Shown: piece after piece, positions 37,201 through 52,200 of the stretch
How positions within the stretch are numbered: position 1 is the first letter of the stretch
How the letters are laid out: each line of letters starts with the position of its first letter
NCBI GenBank assembly: GCA_034008185.1
Contig: CM067109.1
Span: forward strand, 30,722,885 to 30,786,884
DNA from: Gorsachius magnificus
Lineage: Eukaryota; Chordata; Aves; Pelecaniformes; Ardeidae
DNA: 64,000 bases
Direction of reading: 5' to 3'
Translations under genes and position numbers: made by a program
Notes under the pieces: model-generated
What the model was told of the DNA's origin: nothing
The model's database searches: none
Seen by the model: the letters and a program-made list of their open reading frames with translations, nothing else

Positions 37201-40200
37201 CATTAACTCATTTTTGTGCTGTGACATTAAAAAACGAAGCATGGAACACACTATGAAGTTGGTACACCTACAATATGGAAAAGGTGCCCAGCCCAGTCTA
37301 TGCTCTATACTCCTGATCTGAGGTCTGAAACCCTGTGTCCATCCCAAAGGTAAGCCAGGATGACTTCTAATATAAAACTATTTATTTGCACAGCCTTATC
37401 ACCTTTAGAAGTCATGCCTGTAAACTAGCAATGACAGAGCCATGTTACACAACACCAGCTTCCTGAGTCTGGATCAACAGGCTCCCTGTATTGGGATTGC
37501 AGCACAGACCCTGGAGCACACCTGCCTTACAGCAGAAGTGTGGCCTGAGGAAGGCCCACGGGACCACTGCTGCAACGCATCATGGAGTGCACTTGCTCCC
37601 GGGTAGAGACAGCCTTTAGGTGCTTGGTTTGGCTTTTATATATTCACCTGATGTTTCACTCTTCTCTGAGTGGCTAGAAAGCAGCTTAATAGAATACTAT
37701 CAATTGAAATACTAAAAACACAGCATAAAACCACACCTTGTTTATAATAGATAATGAAGTTCCGCAAACAAAATGTTCCAAGTGCAGTTGAGTAAGCTGG
37801 TCATCTCCAAAGTGTTTAAGGGCAGAAAAATTCCCAGCAGAACTACCTTTTGGACAAGCTACCAGCAATTGTCCATTTACATTTCCAAGCAAGCTGTATT
37901 AGCAACCATTTCAAAAAATCTAAATTTCAATGACTGTGCAGCAGCACAAGTTGAACAGCGACAACAGCAGGTGCATTCCACAGGAATTTAAGTGACTGAA
38001 TTTCAAAATCAACTGAATGTCATAAGAAATCCAACAGCTTATTTTTACATCAATTCTTAAGCTTTAAATTATAGAGCAATTAATTAAAACTCTAAGTTTG
38101 GTGAATGTTTAGTGAAGTAGCCCTTGAAAATAGAACTTGCTAGGCAAATTATGTTTGTCATGTTTCAGTGAATCACCTGACTATTCCTTACCAGTTCCTT
38201 ACCTTCCTTTCTTACCCTACAAATAATACATAGCACCTTTTCTGGGTGAGATCATCACAATCTCAAAAAAAGTCTAACAATCTTAGGAACATTATCTCCA
38301 TCAGGGTTTTAGCCAGAACTGGGCCCCATGCTGCAGGCAAGCTGGAGTACCAATGGATCTTTGATCGAGGTTGGTTATCTATGTATTAGTCTGTTCTACA
38401 CATAACAGGTGATTCTCTTTGCCTTTGCTACTGCACTACGCGTATTTCTTTTCTCATACATATTACAATTTTGGCATTAGAAATCAAAGGTATACCAAAA
38501 TATTATTAGTATCTATATTTTTAATGAAATGTCTTCTTAACTTACATTCATTAGTGCTCAGGGCTTCTTCGAGATGAATGTAGAAATCAGATTTCTGTGC
38601 CAGTACTCCAAGGTTTACTACTTTTGACTAGAGCATGAAAGTATAAGAGAGTATACATGAATATGCAAACATATTTTTATATCTGTTAGATTCCTCTCCT
38701 ATTGACAGAATAAAAGACTTTAGGAAAGAAAGCATGAACGTAAATGCCTTAAAACGGGTACTTTAAAGTCTTTATCAAGATTTCACTCAGCACCAAAAAG
38801 CATTTAAGATCTTATTTTAAAATACACTAGATAAATACTATTATATTGATTCTTGTTTTTACCTGTGTATCATTTTCTTCCTCTGGAGCAATGTATCGGG
38901 GTATAAGACCAGGAACCGTTGGAATGAAGAAAGGGGCTGACTTGGGAACTTTTGGTGGCTCTCTTGGTTTATTTTTTTTCTGTTAATTAGATATTTGAAT
39001 TAAATCACCATCACAGTAAGAATACATAGGAATATTCTTTATCAAGAATTTTATTTTTAAAATACTATGAAAACTGCAAGGACTAACTGAAAAGTAAATA
39101 TACAGGTAAAATGTTTTACCACTAAATATTAAGCTACTAATTAGAAGAAAAACAGCCCTTCTCCCAAATCCTGGAAACTGTGAAAAGTACCATATAATCT
39201 ACTGCAAAATCTGAAAAATACCTGAAAAGTGGGATCAAATTTTGTGATTAGGTAAATGCAGCTTATAGAACAAGGGAAAATATAGCTGTCTGTATATTAC
39301 TATTTTTTGCGCATTCCCTCTTTTTCTGGTTATGGGAATGCCCAGCAGTGATTTGGAGGCATAACCTAGAATAGCTTTAGAGGCTCTTATTAGCTGAATT
39401 GACATGCAAACATCTGCCTTCAGACAATTATTTTGCACGTTGCAGAAAAAGTAATGGCCAAAGTTACGAATCAGTTCTTCCTTCTCAAGATTTCTTCAAC
39501 AGCCAAGAGAATGGTTAACACAACTGTCTTTTTACACTACAGGAGAAGCAGCCCTTACTTTACTTCCTTCTTAGAAAATATAATCTGAATACTACAGTAG
39601 ATAAGCAATGGTGTGCCTAATATCATTACCTTAATAACATCAAGACTGAGGAGATTTTTCCACCTTGATTCCGGTAATGAGGAAAGGGTAACCAGCTGCT
39701 CTCCCAATTGCTCAGGTGAGACATACTCTATCATCTCATCACATGTTTCTTCATCTCCTGCCACATCCACATCTTTCAAGAACAGATATCTTTTATAAAC
39801 ATACATACTTACTTTTTTATAAATCAAACCAACATGATTGTTTTGCAATTTTTGAAAAAAATGTGCTTAACAGCTATATATATGGGTGCTAAGGAAAAGC
39901 TACAGAAACAATCTTTATTAACCCCATGAAATAAACATTTAAATTTTGAAAAATTATAGCTAAAATGCAGAATTGGATAAAAAAGATTTTAAAGACTAAC
40001 AAGATTTATCCACTTTGTCTGAAATGATATAAAAGCAACTTATAGAAGTCCTGAAAGAAAAACAATGGGTTACTTTTAGAATTTTGTTAACTGTTTTAAA
40101 ATACATACACGTCAATTTTAGTTCTGAATTACAAATATGTAAAATCTTTGCATTTAAATACACACAACATTCACAACCTGTTCATAGGTATGACTGAAAC

Positions 40201-43200
40201 AGCACATAATAATGAAGAAAATCTCAACACTGAAGCACAACATCACACAACAAAAGCTATGCAGCCTGTCATTAGGGTTTCTCTGAACTTCCTATGTAGT
40301 CTTGACCAAACACCTCTACTTTCCCTTCCTTTTTGCAAAGTGTTTCATGGCTGAAATCATGAATGTGACAGAAAAGCCTAAAACAACAAAGAAATGTAAA
40401 CCATTAAAAGCTCTGAGCATCTAAACAGGAACTTTACATTTGCTGAAGACAAAAAGTGAATTAAAGCATCCAGCCAGAATCAGCTTATAGGACTAAAACA
40501 TTTGAAGTTTTGGGATGAAATTCTGTCTCCCCAATTTAAGTATCTAAAATAATTATGTGCTTAAAATAATTATGTGCTTAATAAAGCAGTCATCATCAAG
40601 TATGTTCCTTGCTCCTTTATGCTGTCAAATAGCTAGGTGTGTTTCTCCTCCAGATGGAGATCTAAAAGTAGGCACTGCTAAACTTGGGCGGACAAGATCT
40701 CCATCTAGAGGCCTTCAGAAGCATAACCATTTCTATTAAATGTATCAAAAATACAATTTAGGCCTTTCTTTCACTGAGAATCTAGCACAGGTACATGGCA
40801 GGTCAGCTGAACAAATTCTCTTGCCAACAAGACAATATACAGCAGTGAAACTACCACGGCGTACAGGCAACCAAAGAAGTTGGAGGGAAGGGGAACAAAG
40901 AACAATAATCCCCTTCCCACTGCCAAACAGTAATATTAATTTCAAATTGGCCTCATAGATGTCAAAACAGAAGGCATTTACACACCCGGGATTAAAGAGA
41001 GCCAGCAAATAGCACAGATGTTTTTATTACCTACAAAATCTCCCTGAAGATGTGGAGATCATCACAATGTAATTCTTTATGTCTGAACACAGAAACATGA
41101 CCAGATTTTTGTAAATAATACTAGTGTATGAGTAAGTATGCCAAAAATGGTAGAAGCAATAGGAACAGTTCAGAGAAACAATGCTAAGACACCATGAGTT
41201 TTCACTGAGGAAGCAAACCACCTTCTATTTGAAATATAATACCAAACTGAAAATAAAATACTCTTTCATATGAAGATTACCTTGCACAGGGCAGGTGCCA
41301 GGGAGTGTCACCATAGAAGGTTCATAATCTGCCGGAAGCGGCCGTAAAGAGACAAGTGAATACAGAGAACGGTTGGACCTGAAAAATAAGACAGGCATTT
41401 TAAAAACAATTTGCAGGTGAATGGGAACAAGTATTTTAGACATAATTTTTACTCCAGTCTAATACTACTGCACTACAGCAATTCACCAGGTTCTATTCAA
41501 GATTAGTTTTCCTCATCTACAAGATAAACAAGAAATAAAATATAGCAATATACATAATCTGAAAATCTAAAACATAAAAGTTATGCTGAAGTATTACCAC
41601 CAAGAATGTTTAATACATACAGCATTATGAAGTATGATTACTTCAATCACTGCCAGTTACTGTATTTACTTGCAATTGCAAAACTGCCCAAAAAGCTTGC
41701 TTTATACTTAATATGTACAATACATTATGCAAATATAAATGATTCATCCTGTGTTCACAGAATTTCAGAGTAGTACTCTTAGCAAATTTTCTTGAGGTTC
41801 AGAACATGCACACAAGTCATTCTGTCAAATGATTTTTTCTGTCAATATAAACCAGGGCTATGTAAAAACATCCATCACTATTCACAATGAAACACTTCTA
41901 CTTAAGCATAGAAAAGCCTAACAACTGAATGCCCCACAGGCAAAACTACAGGCAACAAACATAAACTGAAAGATATATCTATCAAAAGGAAAAAAAAAAC
42001 CCAAACCACTTAAAAGGTGTGTTACTTCAGTACTGGACCTAACCAGTCATTTTCTTTAAAGCCGTATCAGGAAGAAACTGAACTAAAACACATTTTACAT
42101 CTGTGCTGATCTATCATTAATAAACAGATATAATCACAACTTCCAAATTCTCAGGAGTCTCATCAACACTGTATACCAGGACAAGAAGAAAAGCCCTTCA
42201 GAAAGTAACACTATACAAGCACTGAAATCACAAAAGCAGTAAAAAAACCCAGTAGAGTCAAAGAAAAACTTTAGGAATGGCAAAACAGGAATTCTTTAGA
42301 GTAAGAAAGAAACATTTAGAAAAAAAGAGGTAAGATATTTATTCTGATAATTAAATTAACTGCAAGAGATTTCAAGATTTATGTATCACAACAATACAGA
42401 ATACCTGTCTTAACTACAACCAGAGAAGACAAAACCCTGGAGATGATCCTTTGCAGAACAATTCTCTACTTGCGATAAAGGTCATTAAAAGAATTCTTCT
42501 CCATCTTAAATTCTCTGTAGAAATAAGATACATTACATACTCACCACAAATAAATTCCAAGATCATCCACATGTGTTGAAGCTAGAAAATCTCCTGTAGG
42601 AGACATAGTTAGGCTCACAGCTGCAGAGTCTACCAAAAAACAGTCTATGAGGCTAAGGAGAGAAAACACAAAAGAGAAATTCTCAGATGAACTTGTTTAT
42701 CTATGCATATCTGAGTGACAGCACAAATACGACTCAATGCAAGTAGGATGCTGGAAGTATGTATACAAACTAGTGCATTAGAAGTATTCAAATATGACAT
42801 AGAAACTTAGCAAATGAATGGCAGTGTGCAACAAAACACTCACCTCTATAAAATTCTCTAAAAATCAGCTAAAGCTAGTACATTTATGCTACCTTCTCAG
42901 ACACCCACATTCTGTGGAAAATACAATAAACCATTGGTCTACATTCAACTCCTTATGCCTAATACTAACCTTCTTAGTGGCCATAAATTTTGTGCTTTCC
43001 ATCAACCCTGTACTGCTCTGACGTCATCTTTTAATGCTCAGTGGTTCTCAGTTCCCTTTCTCAAGACACTTCATATACAACTGTATAACTCTAGGACCTA
43101 ATGTTCCTAAATGAGCATTTACATGAACATGTACAGTTCACTCCTAAGAATGAAATGCAATATTTATTTGCAACAGTTTGTTTTGACAGTATCATATCTT

Positions 43201-46200
43201 CAGCCTGACATACCATTCCTTGATCATTCCTTTCACTATTGCAGAAAACTGAAAGAACCACCACATAAAAAGAAGGTTAAAATATTCAGTAGTATGTGAC
43301 TATTTTAACAATAAGCCATTTCTGAGTTCTGGATGATGCACACACTAGTAGACTTCCACTCAAGCCTGGGTTCATAGCACTGCTTATCACTTGCTGAGGT
43401 ATAAATTTCAGTTATTCCAAATTGTAAGAAGCAGTTGAGTTTCACAGCTAGTTCATTGAGAGAAACAAAAAGAACAAATGGAGAGCTTGGAATACTTTCG
43501 TCTTATTTACAGATCAAAATCAAAAGCAAAGTGACAAGTGATGAGAGCAGCTAGTTCTACAGCCCTCTTCTGTTCACTAACCACAGAAAAGATGTTGATG
43601 TACATTTTAAACAAAGCAGTTTAAAACGTAAAATCTTGTGGACATTATTTTCTTAGGTACTGAGCACTCCTGTGATGGTTTGACAAACGATGTTAAAAAT
43701 AAAAGCCAATTTTATCCTGAACAGAATGTTTTATTTCTTCTGTATGCTGTTAAGACACACACTACAAGTAAAAAGTAATCAGGCAAGAGCCACATCATTC
43801 ATCACTTTTAACATAAAACATACAAACACTAAACTCATAAATGCCAGAACACGTATTAGTCACACTGTGCACAGTGGCTAGAAAATTTACCATAAATACT
43901 GTTTTTAGTTTCAAATCGATCCTTTTACCACAATCTTTATCAGTAGCTGAGAAATATTGTTCAGCAAAACAACCATAAGAAACAAATACAAAATAAAGTT
44001 AACATTAGATTTTTCTACTTACTGAATTTAAATCATGGTTAAAATTACAGACTTGGCAGGGGGAATCAATCCACTACAGGACAATGAGACATGCTTGTAG
44101 TTTTTACACAAAATGTACAGTAATTGCTAAATGAATCCTGCCTGGGGGCTGAAAGCATTCACCTTTACACTTCCTGCCTAACTGCAAAAGTGAGACAGTG
44201 GAAAGTGTAAAATTGCTGAGCTCACAATATCAAAACATTTCTTACACCATTCTGTCTCAAGGACTCCATCCAAACTATAAGCACTCAGACTGTACCCTTG
44301 ATTCCTTAATTTGTCCATGCAAGCTGCACTACAGAAAGAAAAATCTGCATAATGCCAGGGTTCCTGCTTATAACTTTCTCTACACAAATTGGTAATTTTT
44401 TCCCAATTCTCAAAAAGCCCTACATAAAACATACAGTAGGTATACCTACATTATGTAAGAACAGTTAAGCAGCATCCCCAAGTAAAAACAGATGTTCCCC
44501 AAGTAAATGGTATGACATCTATTAAAATCAGTTGGTATTTTTCGTTAAGTTTTGTAAAGTGACCGAGGCACACTTTTTAACAAGGCCTGTAGTGACAGGA
44601 CAAGGGGCAATAGTTTTGAACTGAAAGGGGGTAGGTTTAGATTCAATATAAGGAAGACATTTTTCACAATGAGGATGGTGAGACACTGGAACAGGTTGCC
44701 AGAAGAAGTTGTGGACAGCCCATCGTTGGAAGTGTTCAAGGTCAGGCTGGACAGGGCTCTGAGCAACCTGGTCTATTGAAAGATGTCCCTGTCCATGGCA
44801 GGGGGTTGGACTGGATATTTGAAGGTCATTTGTAACTCAAACCATTCTGTGGTGCTATGAATACTTCAGCATATCACAAGGCGATTCACCTTAAACAGTC
44901 TCTTGCCATTTAGATTATAGCACTGCTTCCAGACAAAGAACAAATTCCCATTCATTCACACTACATGAAAATTCCACATTTCATCATCAGAGCTTCAGGA
45001 CACTGTTATTCTGTATACAGAAAAAGGCACATATTGCTAGCATCACACACAACGAAAATACTGGGTACCGAGTTGTTACACCACATGCAACGCTGAATAT
45101 CCCATAGTACAGATAATCAAGCTGGAAAGCTTTTTGCTATTTAAAAGACAGAAAAGGGTATTACAATAAATATCTGCTGTATGTTTTTAAACTGACTCAC
45201 CATCCAGAGGGAAGGTCCCAAGTCTTAATGGTACAGTCCATTGATGAAGTTATTAGCCAACGACCATCAGGACTGAAAGTCTAAAATAAAATAGTCAATT
45301 TAATGGCACAACTGACAAACCAGTCCCTACAGGATGTCCTGTTTCACACAGTTCAAGATTCAATTGCTCCCTAACACCAGGATGAAATGGTCTGGCCATA
45401 AAACAAAACTGACACCACCTTATTGAAAGCAAGAAAAGGGCAAAAATGGAAGCTACTCCAGAACATGTTTAAATATATGACATAGGATACATCTGGCTGT
45501 TAGTAAAAGCACTGTACTCCTTGCTGTTACATTAATGATGAAAGACACTGGGCATAAAACTGCAGAAATCAAATAATACGTACGAGCACTTAGAATTAAA
45601 TCAGAAGCTAAAAACTATTTCAGTGAACACTACAAAGCACTGTTACACAAGACGTAAAATAAGGAATTATCAGTGCATTGTATAATCTCAGATCTGTTCA
45701 CTCCTTTTATTTACCTGGTTCATCTTTTCTATGCATATGGTTAAGACTATTGCACAATTTTGCTCCTCAGTGTGGTTTTCATTATTCCTAATGCTTTATT
45801 TTCTTAAGCCCAAAATTAGCTTGTTGCAAAGTTATAGTAAAATCCCAAAGCACACTAAAAATACACGGCCATTCAAACACTATACATTTTGACTTGAAAA
45901 CTGACATAGCCAAAACCGCTGTAGAGCTGAACTACAATTTTACTATTCACAGCCAAACATAATACTCAGTGACTTAATATACACAGAGGAATCCATCACC
46001 ATTAAAAAGAATTAGATATTTGTATATGCCACCTGTTACAGAAAATGAGTTAACAATTACCATGTCATTAATCCGTCCATGGTGTCCTGAGAACGTCCTG
46101 ACAATCTTCCTGGTTTCTATATCCAAAACACTAATACTGAAGTCATCAAAGGCAATTCCCAGAATACCACTGTCAAGAATCATTAGCACATATGACAGTG

Positions 46201-49200
46201 AATACTCAGAGACAAAAAATAAAAATATCCCAACATTGCTCCAAAAATCTTTTATCCTGAGATAATCTCAGATAAACAGTATTACATTCCCTCAGTCTAA
46301 TAAAAGGTCTTATAGTCCTTTTGTCAGCTAGTAGTCAGTTGTATTTCAAAGCATCAGCAATTTAAACTTTATTACAATATTTGGTTGCCATCCTAGACTT
46401 AATGTACTTACAGCAAAATAATAAGCACATGAAATAGCTTCAGTTTCGTACCTGTCTCTGTGAAGCAGAATTCCACTTGGAGAAGAAAGCTCAGTGGAGT
46501 AAACTAGATCTTTAGTTTTGAATTTCCAAAATTTAATTAATCCTTCGCTACCAGCTGTGATTACCAGCTGGTTTAATCCATCCACTGCTACCCCCCTAAT
46601 GGCCCCCTCATGTGCTGCAAATCAAGGGAGAAGAAAGTTCTATTTGAGAATTTAAACATAGCATAGAAGTCAGCAGAATACCAAACAGTATTCTGTATGT
46701 CTTTGCCTAACTACACTAAATGAGCAGTAAACATGTGACAAACAGTTCTAAAGCCACTTGACAAGACTGGTCAAATATTAGAAGTTTCTTTACCAGTACA
46801 GAAATCAAACTGCTTTCAAATAAGCACTTAGAACACACTACAAAAGTTGTAAGTAATTGAAGATTAATATTAGCTTTTATTCTGCTTTCAGTTTGGAGAT
46901 GGTTTTTTTTGAATTACTTACAAAATGCCTCTGGGGGCCTGACCACTGTAGAAAAAATTTACAGCTTCAGTTTTGGCACAAAGTCAGGGAGTTTTCCTAG
47001 GCTACTTTACACTGCAGGGTAGAGGTAAGGCATAGCTCCTCTGGTTTTGGATCAATTTTATTTCTTAATCTATGCCTAGGGCTACTGGCCAGTAACCAAC
47101 CTTACAAAATTCATCCCGCTAACAACCTATGATGTTACTAAGAGACCACTCCATGTCTGCTATGCTAGATGACTTTTAGAAACCCAGTAAGGCTAAAGGG
47201 TTCATCAGGACTCTTTCCTTGTTTCTACAACAAAAAAAAAAATTGAGAACATGAGGGCCTTATTACAAACTGCAGACTTAAAGAGCAACAGCAAACACAC
47301 ATGAGGATATGTAATATGAAATATATATGTATGCAATCATTAAAAGGAAAAGCCTGAACACTGTCACTTACATTAAGTCCTAAGTTTGCAGCTGGATAAT
47401 TAAAAATAATAGCATATGCAAAGAACTGGACTTGCTCAGGATTTCAATTTCCCATGTATGTAAAGTATTGTTTCATTTTTAAGCAGGGAGCACAAAACAG
47501 ATAGGAAAATTTACCTCTGAGACAGAACCCTGTAACAAGAAGCCAAGTACTGGAAATGTGATTATCTCAAAAATGCCTGAGGCCAGAGAATCTCATTTTA
47601 GTGCTAACCATTTTGGTAACTGACAATTTTGTGTTAATTTAAACCAAACACATGCTAATATCAGAGCTGTTAAAACTAGCAGGGATCCTGTCCTTCAGAG
47701 TAGGTTTCAAATCATTTCTGATTACAGTGCAAGATAGGCTAGTGTAGGGTAATTAGAAAAGCTGAAAAGATTCCCAAATTCAACTCAGAAGTGATGTTAA
47801 ATTTCCTAGACAGCACAACACCAGGTTGTTGCTGTTCTGTTAAGTCAGTATTTTAAGTATAGCAATTCTTACCTCTTCCTTTGCCGTAACACCCTCTGTG
47901 AATGCCAGACTGCATATTATACACATCTACCTGCCCAGTTGACAGCCCAATTACAGCAAAGTTCCCACATGAGGTAATGTCAACTGCCTTTCAAGGGAGA
48001 AAAAAAAAAAAAAACAATCACCTATGAAAGCAATTCTTTTAGTGCATATCTAATTAGCAAAGTTATTAGAAAATATATGATGTATCAGGAATACAAAACA
48101 CTACTATGTTTTTAGACTTCCTCAAAGAAAACTACACATCACAAACAACAGATTACATCTCAAAAACATAAAGATGGGAGCTCTTAAAATAAAAAAAATA
48201 GTCAACAAGTAATAAATATGGCAGTGCATGCTTACGAAGGATAATGAAATAATGACTTAGTGACATCCATCAGAAGTCATATCTAATAGTATCAACACTG
48301 TAACCTAAATGACTAACCTATACAATTAAGACATCCACAAATTCAATCCCTAAGATAAAGTCACAGCATGCTGACCTGCATGCCGCTTTCAATGCCCATA
48401 TTGCCAGTGGCACCCCAAAACAGAGTAAGTTCACACAGTGTTTAAATAGTAAGAAACAGAGAAACAATGTTCTAGATGTCTTCAGAAAGATACAGACTGA
48501 AGAATCTAGTAGTTAAAAGAAAATCAGGTATTTAAACTGATCTTGTCTACCACTTAACTACTAAGCATAAAGGTCAGAAAAAACAATTTATTACAAAATA
48601 CAGTAGTAGTGAATACCCAGCACATGAAGTATGCCAGAGCAACTACTTGTCTTGCAAGCTTGTAAGCCTCAGTAAACATTTGTCTCTCTTTCATTTAGTG
48701 ACTTTCATTGTGTCTAGCTCAAGTGTAAAGCATTTTAGAGGGAATATCCTGCCTGATATTTGTAAATACATTTTTCCATATTGCCAGAAAAAAGCATCGT
48801 CAACAATCTGCATTCACAGAGCAAGCTTATCAACACAGGCATACAGTCAAGTCTACATCACCATGACAGATTAAAGGCGAACACCAACCACTGTCCGAAT
48901 CAGAACATAAAATCTGCACTTAACCTGGATGTTTAAGGAAAAAAGGCATATGCAGTATTTTTCTTAAGACCATATGCATTACAAAACAGCTAGGAGGACA
49001 CACTGAGCTGGCAGAAAGCACTTTGCAAAGTAACTAAAACATGTCTAGATAGTGCTTTTTCATTCTGTAGAAAGAGAAATCAAAATAGCATATACTGTAA
49101 TGCTGAAGAAACATTATCCTAAATAAACTTACTGTTGCATATATATCAATAGGTTTGTGTTTGCTAAATTCTTCTGGCCTCAGTTTGTGGGCTCCCATGG

Positions 49201-52200
49201 AAGCTTTCTGATAGTTCCAGGTCGTACAGGTTATATACCCTTGATGGCAGGCAACAATACTATCCCAGTCACTCTGATGTGCCACTTCTGCAATGTAACA
49301 CATATGCCTTTTAGAAACAATCATTCTGAAGTCAAATAAGCTCTTCTGATATCATAAGAAAGAGTATTTTGAAATACCTTTTGGCAGAACAGTTCATATT
49401 TAGTCTTCCTGTTGGACAGTCAAAAGGCCGCTATTCAGAAAAAACACCTGGCAAACTGCTGTGCATATGCTAGTGGAACTAAAATGCTAACAAAACCACA
49501 AGCATTTTTTTGGTATGTTATGTTTCATGTCTTTGTATATTTGAGTCTATGTGGTTTGAAAAGCATATTTAAACATAAATGGTTTAAACTGCTTAATCTG
49601 TACCCATTTCCAGCTGAGTCTCTTAACTGTTTCTTCAGCTGCTGAAGCAGCAGAAGCCACTAAATTAACAACTTAAAGCAGCATTTAAGAGCTCCACCTG
49701 CTTCACATAGCAAAAGACTTTTCTGCATTTCAGGATAATAATTCCTCAAAAGCTCAGTATCCAAACTTTGTAGTCAAATGAGGTATGTGGGGATCTAAAT
49801 AATGAGCAAGTTTGGGTTTTCCCCTGGAACTTATACATTAAAAAAAAAAAAGAGAGCTTGAAACTGGGCATTTCTAGAACTTCAAAGAATATTATTACTC
49901 TTTCAAAGAATAAAACAACCAGATACAAAGTGGTTCACTTCACCAAACAAAGACAACAGAGCAAAAAAGAAACTCTAATTAAAATGTACTGAAATAAATG
50001 TTTTCTTATGCCTCCAAACACATTTATGGTAGTTCTACTACCTTAAATCAGTCAGTCGGGTCTAACATTAATTTTAAAAGTGCACATATATATATATACA
50101 CACACATACACAGACATATTTGCAACAAGTATGTACAGATAGTCTGTATCTATGAAGCCTGCAGATAGAAATACAACATGTAGTCAAACATACACAAAAT
50201 TGTAACCTTTCAACACAGGAAACAATCACCATCCTTGGAAGATGAAAGAATACCTACACTTAAGACAAAACAAACTTCAAGTCTGAAGAGGAGGTCATTA
50301 ATTTAAAGAAACACATTTTGATGAAGCAAAGATAATTGCAATTCTGCTTGAAAAGTTAGGTTCGCTATCTGCATACTGAATTACAAATGAACAGAGTAAT
50401 TGAAGTTTTACTTAGCAAAGTGACTCAAATAAAGGAACTGGGGAATCAAAAATAAACCACTAAAACCAAGACTTCCTTGGCTGACAAAGATCATCATTGC
50501 CCCTAATTGCTGGTTCTCCAGCCTGGAATACGTACACCAGAAGATTATGGCTCCCGTGTTGGGAGATTTTCAAGCCAGTTAAACAAAGATGTTTGAAATG
50601 AAAATGCTGGGGTTTGAAATAGAGAAGTTTACCAAATAAAATGTCATTCTAAACTGTCACTCAACAGCTCATGAAGGGCCACGGAATCTCAATAATCTCA
50701 TCTTGATGCAGCATGAGCTTTCAAAGCAGTAGTGTCTTGAGTGTTAAAAGACAAAATGAAGACATGAGCTCTGTAATGTATCTCAAAGACTACTTACCTG
50801 AAGCAAAGGCTGTAATTGGAGGAAGTGCCATCGTATCAAGCTTAAGACCTTTCTTTTTTGATTTCTTTTTGTTAATTGAACCTTAAAAAAAGAAGTTAAG
50901 ATTTTCAATCTCATGGCTAGATCTGAGAATAATAGTTTAAAGAGAGTTGTTTACTACATATAAAGTTCCTATTAAACTTAGAAAAATTTGACTTACATTA
51001 ACACAGCACTGCTGTTATCTAGGGCTTGAAGAGCTAAGAACATTAATAGACTTCCTGTCAAAATTCATGTGATGCTGAGCAAATCACTAACCTATTACAT
51101 TCCCAGATGTACTACTCAACCCATTTGTTCCAGGATCTTGTGCTGACATCCTGAGGCAGAGATCCCCCAACACAACTAAAACCACAGTCATATAGATATG
51201 ACTGTATAAAGCAGTATGTAACATCCAGCCCTTTCAATAACCAAAGAGTCAGGAATTTCAAATTTATGCCCAAAAGATACATAGAATCAATTAATCTACG
51301 TCTGTCTAGTCAACTCTGTCTAAATACATACGTATCAGTTGCAATTACACATGCTGAAATGTCAGCTACAGCTTTACACATCTTTAATACAAAAATCATG
51401 CCCAATGTTTACCACAGTGAAACAACATACTCTACCAGGCTACAGAAATTACTGTTCTTAAGTGCAAACAAATCTGAGAGTACACTTCATATACATCAGG
51501 AAGGACTGAGTTTGCAGAACAACTGAGGTGAACAGTTTTCATAGAACAGTTAAAGTGAAAATAAGGCCTACCTAATGTTTCAGCTCCTGTTTACATAAAT
51601 ACTTTTCAAGGCTTTTTTCACCAATATTTATACTTTCACAGAAATACTTACCACGTCCTAAACTTCTATTGAACTTTTCATGCACTGTTGAAAAAGACTG
51701 CAATGTTCCATCTTGACCTGACAAAATATTAGCAGAAAACAGTGAATGGCAAAAATCAACTTTCTGTTCACTCATAAGCTATCTGAGCAAGGAGAGCAGA
51801 AGATAAGCACTTAGAAACCTCAAACACCATAATAAAGTACTGACTAAAAATTCTGATCCAAGAAAGAAATACAGATACACTATAAGCAGCAGAACTAATA
51901 GAGCCTAATTTTCTCTGGCCTATATCCCCATTCCTACTGCTTTGCCCCACACATGATCAGAATGACACCTCTTTTACAGACATCTTCTCCATGTTCAATT
52001 CCTCTGTCCACCCTCCTTTCTTCATCACAATATCTAGCTGTTCCCAGCCTTCTATGACTAAAACCTTAAATAAACTGTTACATCCTTCAAATACCTCCAT
52101 AATAATACTTCCAAAGCTTTCCCATGACCCCATATACTCCCTCATCAACTAAAATATTCCCTTCTCTATCCCTTGTCTAACCAACACTTGCTGTGGCTGG

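Larger units (their letters stand above)
34297..45200 (-). other. WDR36: WDR36 introns, 3' half
   Basis: Introns between the exons from 45201 to 34296. Besides the CR1 at 44576-44862, I see a perfect 17-bp tandem duplication (40545-40578), a hairpin-forming inverted repeat (40647-40711) and a GC-richer patch at about 37290-37630 that I cannot assign. No nested gene found. Confidence 0.6.
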
